10,748 nucleotides of DNA from JBKJVQ01 sp046717125 (GTDB lineage: Bacteria; Pseudomonadota; Alphaproteobacteria; Rhizobiales; Methyloligellaceae), in the NCBI GenBank assembly GCA_046717125.1, contig JBKJVQ010000260.1, forward strand, positions 1 through 10,748. The letters are read 5' to 3'. Below, one piece after another: positions 1 through 6,020 of this stretch (the stretch's first letter is position 1; each line of letters opens with the position of its first letter). Below the pieces are notes generated by a model, which saw only the letters and a program-made list of their open reading frames with translations, ran no database searches and was not told where the DNA came from. The position numbers and the translations under genes were made by a program.

Positions 1-260
1 GCATGGGGCTGATGGGCGGACTGGAACTCGTCGCCGACAGGGCATCCAAACGCCCCTTCGCACCGGATGCGAAGGCCGGCCTCTTCGCCGTGCGGCTGAT
101 CCAGGAGGAAGGCGTGATCCTGCGCGCGCTCGGCGACGTCATCGCCATATGCCCGCCTCTCGTCATAACCGAAAGCGAACTCGACGAGCTGTTCGGCGCG
201 GTACGCCGCGGGCTCGACAGCGCGATCGGCCAGTTGCCGCGTTCGGGCCAGGCGCACTAA
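1..260 (+). CDS. Class III (PLP-dependent) aminotransferase, C-terminal fragment
   Basis: Only the last 86 or so codons are present; the reading frame is open to the left edge, so the start and the PLP-lysine lie outside the window. The visible part has the C-terminal small-domain pattern of class III aminotransferases of the omega-amino acid:pyruvate or beta-alanine:pyruvate type: a G-LMGGLELVADR strand, then KRPF, then a helix ending in EEGVILRALGDVIAICPPLVIT, followed by the SELDEL helix that closes the fold. Enzymes of this group move an amino group from an amine or omega-amino acid to pyruvate or a similar keto acid in the cytoplasm. The substrate cannot be named from this fragment. The frame ends at TAA 258-260, followed by a 114-base gap without a clear terminator. 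Family is confident, substrate is not. Confidence 0.85.
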   Translation, partial: MGLMGGLELVADRASKRPFAPDAKAGLFAVRLIQEEGVILRALGDVIAICPPLVITESELDELFGAVRRGLDSAIGQLPRSGQAH

Positions 261-374
261 CCCCTGTCATGGCTGACCTAAGCGGGAAATGCTGGACTTG
301 ATCGCAGGGCGCGCTCACACGATGATGCGTGTCCGGCGAGCGGCAATGGGTTTCCGCGCGCCAATCCGGTCTCC
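261..374. other. Intergenic gap with an interrupted hairpin, no recognised promoter
   Basis: This gap separates the aminotransferase from the heparinase-like gene. CGCTCACACG at 312-321 can pair with CGTGT at 328-332 and GAGCG at 337-341, leaving a 6-base loop and a 5-base bulge. There is no T-run after it, so it is not a convincing intrinsic terminator. I see no clear -35/-10 pair. Confidence 0.3.
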
Positions 375-2267
375 ATGCGAACAGCGGAGCCGCTTAGGCT
401 GATGTTGCACGACATTCGACCAAGGCGCCGCGGGACGGTTCGCCGAACCATGTTCTCGCGGTGGCGCTATGGCGGAAAGGGCGCTGAAAAGCTGCTCCTC
501 GTGCCGCGGGATCTGCGCACGTCCGATCCGAGCTTCGCAGCCGAGACCTATCACGGGCAGTTCGGTCTTGCCGGCCAGGTTGCCCAGACAGGCGCGCTGT
601 CGCCGTTCAAGGTCTTCCCGCCGCCGTCGGACGACTGGGAGCGCGAATTACACGGGTTCGGCTGGCTGCGGCATCTGCGTGTGGCGGGCGACGGCATTGC
701 GCGCGAGCAGGCGCGCGCGCTCGTGCGCGAATGGATCGCCGAGCACCGCTCGATCACCGGCGTCGCATGGGAATCGGAGGTCGTCGCGAGACGGCTGATT
801 TCCTGGCTGTCGCATTCGGTGGTCGTGCTCGAGGGGGCGGACGCAGCGCTCTACGATGCATTCATGGGCGCGGTGACGCGGCAGATGCGGTATCTCAGCG
901 CCGCCTGGCGCGACGCGCCCGATGGCATGCCGCGTCTCATGACGCTCTCGGCCCTGATGTTCGGCGGGCTGTGCGTATCGGACAGCCAGCAAACGCTCGA
1001 CAAGTTCGAACCGATATTCAGCGCGGAGGTCGAGCGCCAGATCCTGCCTGACGGCGGCCACATTACGCGGCGGCCTGATGCACTGCTCGACGTGCTGATC
1101 GAACTCCTGCCGCTGCGTCAGTGCTTCACGGCGCGGGACCGGGTCGCCCCAGCAGCACTCGTTTCAGCTATCGACCGCATCATGCCGATGCTGCGCTTCT
1201 TTCGGCTCGGCGACGGATCGCTCGTACGGTTCAACGGAACGGGCGCGACGCGTCACGACCTGCTCGGCACCGTGCTTGCCTATGACGATGTGCTGGGGCT
1301 GCCCGTCACCTTCGCATCCGACGCCGGCTACTGCCGGATGGAGCGCGGCGAAACGCTGGTCATCGCGGAAGTCGGCGGCGCTCCGCCTTTGTCCGTTTCG
1401 ACCGAGGCTCATGCCGGAGCGCTTTCGTTCGAGATGAGTTCGGGCGTTTGCGCGATCGTCGTCAATTGCGGTGCGCCGGGCCTGACGACCCCCGACTGGC
1501 GCTTTGTCGCCCGCGCGACTGCGGCCCATTCGACACTGGCAATCGCAGACGTCTCTTCGGCGAAATTCGCCACCCGCCGCATCGGTGAACTGGGCACGGC
1601 GCTGGTCCCCATGCATGGGCCGGAGCACGTGACGGCGACGTTGCGCCCGTCCGAAGAGGGCATCGAACTCCGCGCCTCGCACGATGGATACGATGCCGCC
1701 TACGGTCTGACGCATATGCGCCGGCTCACGCTGTCACCCGGCGGCGAGCGGCTGGCCGGAGAAGATACGCTGACCACGCCGCAAGGTCTGAAGCGCGCCG
1801 CGCAGGGTGCACTCAGCTTTTCCATTCGCTTTCACCTGCATCCGACCGTGGCTGCCGAAGCGACGGCAGACGGCGCAGGCGTCGTCCTCACACTCTCCAA
1901 CGGCCAGACATGGCGGCTCTCCACCCAGAATGTCGCTGTCTCGATCGAAGAGAGCGCGTTTCTTGCGCTGAACCGGGGCCCGAAGCGAACGCTCCAGATC
2001 GTATTGTCGGGTCAATTGCAGGGCGCCTCCGAATTGCGCGTCGATTGGCTGATCGAGCGCGTTGGCCCTGTCGGGCCGGCCGGCGACGATAAACGCACAC
2101 TGCCCGCACCTGCGAAGGCGCCGGAGCCGGATGGTCAGAGCGCCCTTTCCCCGCCTGCAAGGACGCCGGAGGACCAGAGCGATCCTTCTGCGCCGGCCAA
2201 GGTCCCGGGGAACGGAGGCGCTCTGCCCTCACCGGCGAAAACTCTGCCGCCGCCACAGAAGTCGTGA
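375..2267 (+). CDS. Heparinase II/III family protein with Pro/Ala/Lys repeat tail
   Basis: A 630-residue protein of the alphaproteobacterial heparinase II/III-like family, often encoded next to purH as here. The N-terminal region (about 40-310) is the alpha-helical toroid, starting with the family signature LLVPRDLRTSDPSFAAE (41-57) and including DWERELHGFGWLRHL (87-101) and GGH (227-229). The C-terminal beta-sandwich (about 315-565) carries STEAHAGALSFE (342-353), VVNCGAPG (362-369) and AAHSTLAIADVSS (383-395), all typical of the family. Characterised relatives cleave acidic polysaccharides by beta-elimination, but members at this locus have no proven substrate. I see no signal peptide, so location is uncertain. 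Residues 568-630 form a disordered-looking tail of about four degenerate PAPAKxP-type repeats. ATG 375 is the first start after an in-frame stop at 279-281; M10 (402) is an alternative, and neither has a strong ribosome site. Its TGA overlaps an in-frame GTG of the purH reading frame. Confidence 0.88.
   Translation: MRTAEPLRLMLHDIRPRRRGTVRRTMFSRWRYGGKGAEKLLLVPRDLRTSDPSFAAETYHGQFGLAGQVAQTGALSPFKVFPPPSDDWERELHGFGWLRHLRVAGDGIAREQARALVREWIAEHRSITGVAWESEVVARRLISWLSHSVVVLEGADAALYDAFMGAVTRQMRYLSAAWRDAPDGMPRLMTLSALMFGGLCVSDSQQTLDKFEPIFSAEVERQILPDGGHITRRPDALLDVLIELLPLRQCFTARDRVAPAALVSAIDRIMPMLRFFRLGDGSLVRFNGTGATRHDLLGTVLAYDDVLGLPVTFASDAGYCRMERGETLVIAEVGGAPPLSVSTEAHAGALSFEMSSGVCAIVVNCGAPGLTTPDWRFVARATAAHSTLAIADVSSAKFATRRIGELGTALVPMHGPEHVTATLRPSEEGIELRASHDGYDAAYGLTHMRRLTLSPGGERLAGEDTLTTPQGLKRAAQGALSFSIRFHLHPTVAAEATADGAGVVLTLSNGQTWRLSTQNVAVSIEESAFLALNRGPKRTLQIVLSGQLQGASELRVDWLIERVGPVGPAGDDKRTLPAPAKAPEPDGQSALSPPARTPEDQSDPSAPAKVPGNGGALPSPAKTLPPPQKS
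2103..2258 (+). repeat. Degenerate 39-45 bp coding repeat in the heparinase-like tail
   Basis: Four imperfect units encode PAPAKAPEPDGQSAL, SPPARTPEDQSDP, SAPAKVPGNGGAL and PSPAKTLPPPQ. Each begins with a PAKxP-like core, and the first three continue with a polar stretch. The reading frame stays open, so the repeat is a protein feature and not a non-coding element. Confidence 0.6.
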
Positions 2268-2338
2268 GCCAGCCGAGACCCTGTTCCGCGCTTCCGGAAT
2301 CCGTGTTAGGCGCTCGCCGTAATCGCGCCGGGGCCTAC

Positions 2339-3922
2339 ATGACAGACACGAAGATCACGCGCGCCCTCCTGTCCGCCCATGACAAGTCGGGCCTCGCCAG
2401 CTTCGCCTCCGCACTCGCCGCGCGCGGCGTCGAGCTCGTGTCGAGCGGCGGTACGGCTCGGGCTTTGCGCGAGGCGGGGATCGACGCCCGCGACGTGGCC
2501 GAGCTGACGGGCTTTCCCGAAATGATGGACGGCCGCGTCAAGACGCTGCATCCACAAATTCATGGCGGCATTCTCGGCGTGCGGGGCAATCCTAAGCACG
2601 AGGCTTCGATGACATCGCACGCGATCGCGCCGATCGATCTCGTCGTCGTAAACCTCTATCCGTTCGAGGCGACCGTTCGGAGCGGCGCCGACGATGAGAC
2701 CTGCATCGAAAATATAGATATCGGCGGCCCGGCTTTGATCCGGGGTGCGGCCAAGAACCATGCTTCTGTTACTGTCGTCGTCGATCCGTCCGACTACGGA
2801 GCGATTCTGTCGGCGATGGACGAAAACGGCGGCGCAACGCCGCTGGATCTCAGGCGCAAGCTGGCACTGAAGGCCTATGCCGCGACGGCCGCCTACGACG
2901 CCGCGATCGCCGGCTGGTTCGCCTCCCGCGAAAACGATTGCACCTCACGAATCCGTGCATTCGCCGGACATCTTTCGCAAGTTCTGCGGTATGGCGAGAA
3001 CCCGCATCAATGGGCCGCGTTCTACCGCAACGCCGAGCAGCGGTCGGGCATCGCGACTGCCGAGCAGGTGCAGGGCAAGGAACTCAGCTACAACAATCTG
3101 AACGACACGGATGCGGCCTACGAGCTGGTCGCGGAATTCGACAAATCCCGCCCTGCCGTCGCGATCATCAAGCACGCCAATCCGTGCGGTGTGGCGCTCG
3201 GCGATACACTTAAAGAAGCCTACGAAAAGGCGCTGGCGTGCGATCCGGTGAGCGCGTTCGGCGGCATCGTCGCCCTGAACTGTGTGCTGGACGCCAACGC
3301 GGCATCCGAGATCGTCAGGATATTCACCGAAGTCATCATCGCGCCCGATGCGACGGACGAGGCCAAAGCCATCATCGCCGATAAGAAGAACCTCCGCTTA
3401 TTGCTGGCGGGCGCACTTCCCGATCCCGCCGCGCCGGGTGAGACCGTCAGGACGCTCTCGGGCGGGCTCCTTGTGCAGGCGCGCGATAACGCCGTGATCG
3501 ATAAGACCGCGACGCGGGTTGTGACGAAACGTCAGCCGACGGATCGTGAACGCGCCGATCTCGACTTCGCCTTTCGTGTCGCCAAGCACGTCAAGTCGAA
3601 CGCCATCGTCTATGCGAAGGAAGGCGCGACTGTCGGCATCGGCGCCGGGCAAATGAGCCGCGTCGACTCGGCGCGGATCGCAGCGCGAAAGGCCGAGGAC
3701 GCGGCGGTTGCACAAGGGCTTGCCACGCCGCTGACGCAAGGCTCGGTAGTCGCGTCCGATGCATTCTACCCCTTCGCCGACGGATTGCTTTCTGCCGTCG
3801 AAGCCGGGGCAACGGCAGTGATCCAGCCCGGCGGATCGATGCGCGACGACGAGGTCATCCAGGCCGCCGATGACGCGGGACTTGCGATGATCTTTACCGG
3901 CATGCGCCATTTTCGGCATTGA
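2339..3922 (+). CDS. purH: Bifunctional AICAR transformylase / IMP cyclohydrolase PurH
   Basis: Cytoplasmic enzyme for the last two steps of de novo IMP synthesis: formylation of AICAR by 10-formyltetrahydrofolate, then ring closure to IMP. The 527-residue length matches the family (about 530). The IMP cyclohydrolase (MGS-like) domain occupies about 1-200, with SSGGTARALREAG (35-47), KTLHPQIHGG (68-77), VNLYPFE and IDIGGPALIRGAAKNHASV. The transformylase domain follows, with RYGENPHQ, GKELSYNNLNDTDAAYELV, the catalytic KHANPCG (Lys-His near 278-279), SAFGGI, GAGQMSRVDSARIA and SDAFYPFADG, ending in GMRHFRH. No key motif is missing. ATG 2339 is chosen because ITRALLSAHDKSG then sits where family members begin. 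An in-frame GTG at 2264, overlapping the upstream stop, would add 25 unconserved residues. It probably lies in one transcription unit with the heparinase-like gene and converges on the MFS gene, whose stop is only 6 bases away. Confidence 0.98.
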   Translation: MTDTKITRALLSAHDKSGLASFASALAARGVELVSSGGTARALREAGIDARDVAELTGFPEMMDGRVKTLHPQIHGGILGVRGNPKHEASMTSHAIAPIDLVVVNLYPFEATVRSGADDETCIENIDIGGPALIRGAAKNHASVTVVVDPSDYGAILSAMDENGGATPLDLRRKLALKAYAATAAYDAAIAGWFASRENDCTSRIRAFAGHLSQVLRYGENPHQWAAFYRNAEQRSGIATAEQVQGKELSYNNLNDTDAAYELVAEFDKSRPAVAIIKHANPCGVALGDTLKEAYEKALACDPVSAFGGIVALNCVLDANAASEIVRIFTEVIIAPDATDEAKAIIADKKNLRLLLAGALPDPAAPGETVRTLSGGLLVQARDNAVIDKTATRVVTKRQPTDRERADLDFAFRVAKHVKSNAIVYAKEGATVGIGAGQMSRVDSARIAARKAEDAAVAQGLATPLTQGSVVASDAFYPFADGLLSAVEAGATAVIQPGGSMRDDEVIQAADDAGLAMIFTGMRHFRH

Positions 3923-3928
3923 GCGCTG

Positions 3929-5296
3929 TCAGCTTACCAAGCGGGGTGACCTGACCTTTGCGATCAACAGCACCAGCCCCGTCAAGAGGAACAGTGCCGC
4001 CGTCGCAATACCGAGCCGCTGGCTTCCGCTGAAAGCCGTGACCGCGCTGACGGCGAGCGGCGCGGCAAAGGCGGTCGCCTTACCCGAGAAGGCGAACAGG
4101 CCGAAAAACTCCGTCATCCTGTCGGCCGGGGCGAGCCGCGCCATGAGGCTGCGGCTGGCGGACTGGACCGGCCCCACGGCTAGACCGAGCAGCACGGTGA
4201 AGGCGAGATAGATCTGCTCGCCCGGGGACGCGAAGGGCGGCATTCCCGCAAGCCGCAGATCCACGGGCACGACGTATAGGACATGGGATCGGTCGACCGA
4301 AAGAACGCCCAGCGAGCCGATCAGGAGCAGAACGATCGCGGCGACAATGACGGTTTTTGAGCCCAGCGCGTCGTCGAGCCGGCCGCCGATCACGCAGCCA
4401 ATTGCGCCGGTAATGGTGAGGATAATACCGAATAGCCCCAGCTCGAATGCGCCCCAGCCGAAAACGCTCGCCGCATAGATGCCGCCAAAGGCGAGGATCG
4501 CGGCCAGCCCATCGGCATAGAGCATGCGCGCAAGCAGGAACCAGGCGGCGTTTGCGTGATTCCGCAGATTGCGGGCCGTATCGAGCAGTCGTGTCAGGCC
4601 ATCGCGCCACGTACCCGTTCCATGCGCGATGAGGTCGGGCGTGAACAGGAAGAACGGCAGGATGAAGATGGCGTACCAGAGCGCCGAGAACGGGCCGACG
4701 AGACGATCGGCTTCATGTGCCGAAGCGTCGAGGTTAAGCAGTGGCGCAATGCCGAGAGCCGTCAGCCCCGTTTTCGGGTCGGCGGCGAGCAATCCCACGA
4801 CGATCAGCAGACTGGCCAATCCGCCGAGATAGCCGACCGCCCAGCCGTTGCCCGAGAGTCGGCCGAGCCTCGACGACGGTGTTAGTCCCGTCATCATCGC
4901 ATTGTTGAAGACGGTCGCGAGCTCCGTCGCGACGTAGGCGAGACCGAACAGGCCCAGCACCATCCATGCCCGGTCGCGCGCCTCCGGCTCCGCAATCCAG
5001 AGCCCTACCATGCCGACGACCATGAGTACGGAGAACAGCGCGATTGCCTGCTTGCGGCGGCCGCCAGCATCCGCCATCGCGCCGAGAACGGGGCTGAGCA
5101 GGGCAACGATCGCCGCAGCTATGCCGATTGCGAGGCCCCATAGCGCCTGCCCCTCGACGGGATCGCCGATGAAGACATTCGCGAAATACGGAGCGAAAAG
5201 GAAGGTGAGGATCAGGGTGTAGAAGGGCTGCGACGCCCAATCGAACAGGACCCATCCGGCGATTCCGCAGCGATTGGGCTCTGGCCTGCCGGTCAT
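3929..5296 (-). CDS. UMF1-family MFS transporter (Atg22-like)
   Basis: A 455-residue, strongly hydrophobic inner-membrane protein with about 12 predicted membrane segments. The N-terminus GWVLFDWASQPFYTLILTF and the late motif GPVQSASRSLMARLAPADR followed by TEFFGLFAFSGKATAF are hallmarks of the UMF1 family of the major facilitator superfamily, related to the yeast vacuolar effluxer Atg22. The segment LSPVLGAMADAGGRRKQAIA (starting near residue 67) is the MFS loop 2-3 motif. Bacterial members are mostly uncharacterised; efflux or uptake of a small molecule is a family-level guess. ATG 5296 is preceded by a Shine-Dalgarno GGAGGGG about 8-12 bases upstream. The gene lies 55 bases after TPM2 on the same strand, so cotranscription is likely, with a short hairpin in between. 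It ends 6 bases from purH with no obvious shared terminator. Confidence 0.9.
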   Translation of the reverse strand: MTGRPEPNRCGIAGWVLFDWASQPFYTLILTFLFAPYFANVFIGDPVEGQALWGLAIGIAAAIVALLSPVLGAMADAGGRRKQAIALFSVLMVVGMVGLWIAEPEARDRAWMVLGLFGLAYVATELATVFNNAMMTGLTPSSRLGRLSGNGWAVGYLGGLASLLIVVGLLAADPKTGLTALGIAPLLNLDASAHEADRLVGPFSALWYAIFILPFFLFTPDLIAHGTGTWRDGLTRLLDTARNLRNHANAAWFLLARMLYADGLAAILAFGGIYAASVFGWGAFELGLFGIILTITGAIGCVIGGRLDDALGSKTVIVAAIVLLLIGSLGVLSVDRSHVLYVVPVDLRLAGMPPFASPGEQIYLAFTVLLGLAVGPVQSASRSLMARLAPADRMTEFFGLFAFSGKATAFAAPLAVSAVTAFSGSQRLGIATAALFLLTGLVLLIAKVRSPRLVS

Positions 5297-5324
5297 GGTT
5301 GCGCCGCCCCTCCGGCTGACGGGG

Positions 5325-5343
5325 CTCGGCTGGAACAGCCGAG
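5325..5343 (-). promoter_or_regulatory. Hairpin between TPM2 and the MFS transporter gene
   Basis: A perfect 7-bp inverted repeat, CTCGGCT/AGCCGAG, with a 5-base loop lies 8 bases after the TPM2 stop in the leftward transcript. There is no U-run, so it is not a classical terminator. Its 5' arm can also pair with a second CAGCCG just before the MFS ribosome site. A role in mRNA processing or in modulating MFS translation is possible but only inferred. Confidence 0.35.
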
Positions 5344-5351
5344 GTCGCGCA

Positions 5352-5978
5352 TTACAGCACGATCAGCCGGTTCGGAAGCTCGTTCTCATCGATCTGTTTA
5401 GGCGGAAAGTGCTTTGCGAGGTGCTCTCCCGATGCCTCGATCGCCGTGACAAAGCCCTCGGCGGCGTGGCCGTTCGCGATATCGTCGGTCAGCCGGTTGA
5501 CGATGTTCCGCCAAGTGCCCTGCGGCACCTTCGCGTCGATGCCGCGGTCGGCGATCAGCTCGGCGAAATGTTCGGCGACCGATACGAAGATCAGGACGCC
5601 GGTGCGGCTGTCGGTCGAGTGGATGTTCTGCGCGAGGAACTGCTCGACCGCCCGGCGGTGTGCGCGCGCACGCTTGATCGATCGCGGAACGAGTGCAAAG
5701 CGCAAGCGAGGTATCTGGAACAGCAGCGCGAGGGCAGCAAAGACCGCAAGCTGGAGCAGATAGATCGCCTGAACCGTCCAGTCCGTGAAGACGATCAGCG
5801 GCCAGGGCAGAAGCAGCGCCAGAAGAGACGCCCAGAGAAGCGGAACGAAGCGATAATTGTCGCTGGAATGCGCGACGACGGCGACGATTTCGCCGCTCGT
5901 CCGCGCCTCGGCGCGCGCGATCGCCTCCGCAATGCGCGCCTTTGCGTCCTTGCCGAACAGATTCAGGTCACCAGCCAC
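5352..5978 (-). CDS. TPM domain membrane protein (COG3762-like), TPM2
   Basis: A 208-residue protein with a TPM domain split by two membrane segments. Residues 26-36 (RTSGEIVAVVA) form the first TPM strand. Two hydrophobic helices lie at about 45-63 and 70-88. A basic stretch RSIKRARAHRRA (99-110) precedes the rest of the domain: TGVLIFVSVAEHFAELIADRGI (126-147), then the conserved W156 region and a final helix. This architecture is typical of the second TPM gene in lemA-TPM-TPM clusters; its biochemical role is unknown, and an envelope function is inferred. The start is GTG 5978, because GGGGAGGA lies at ideal spacing 7 bases upstream; a TTG at 6017 in the same frame would add 13 unconserved residues (GRRGEACGEDRP). 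The ribosome site and start sit inside a relic of the TPM1 3' end, which shows that the gene once followed a TPM1 copy directly. The MFS gene follows downstream. Confidence 0.85.
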   Translation of the reverse strand: MAGDLNLFGKDAKARIAEAIARAEARTSGEIVAVVAHSSDNYRFVPLLWASLLALLLPWPLIVFTDWTVQAIYLLQLAVFAALALLFQIPRLRFALVPRSIKRARAHRRAVEQFLAQNIHSTDSRTGVLIFVSVAEHFAELIADRGIDAKVPQGTWRNIVNRLTDDIANGHAAEGFVTAIEASGEHLAKHFPPKQIDENELPNRLIVL

Positions 5979-5991
5979 CGGACGATCCTCC
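5965..5991. repeat. Left copy of 27-bp direct repeat flanking the inserted block
   Basis: This sequence matches 8625-8651 at 26 of 27 positions, the difference being A at 5977 against G at 8637. In both places it covers the TPM1 stop codon context (SSGGW then TGA) and the TPM2 ribosome site and start. Here the start reads GTG on the minus strand; in the other copy it reads GCG. Confidence 0.85.
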
Positions 5992-6014
5992 CCGCAAGCT
6001 TCCCCCCGCCGACC
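5968..6014 (-). pseudogene. Relic of the TPM1 3' end upstream of TPM2
   Basis: Read leftward, the bases between the carbamoyltransferase stop (6021) and TPM2 encode GGSLRGGSSGGW followed by TGA at 5970-5968. This matches the end of the intact TPM1 protein, GGGGSSGGW-stop, coded at 8628-8651. Only about 15 codons survive and the body of the gene is absent. The relic still serves TPM2, as it contains its GGGGAGGA ribosome site and overlaps its GTG start. The homology is read directly from the two sequences; that it is a decayed gene end rather than chance Gly-rich coding is inferred from the shared untranslated bases after the stop. Confidence 0.65.
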
Positions 6015-6020
6015 CAAGGT

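Noticed and set aside
312..341. Terminator after the aminotransferase fragment
   Set aside because: The stem is interrupted by a 5-base bulge and has no T-run on either strand; kept only as a weak hairpin in the gap description.
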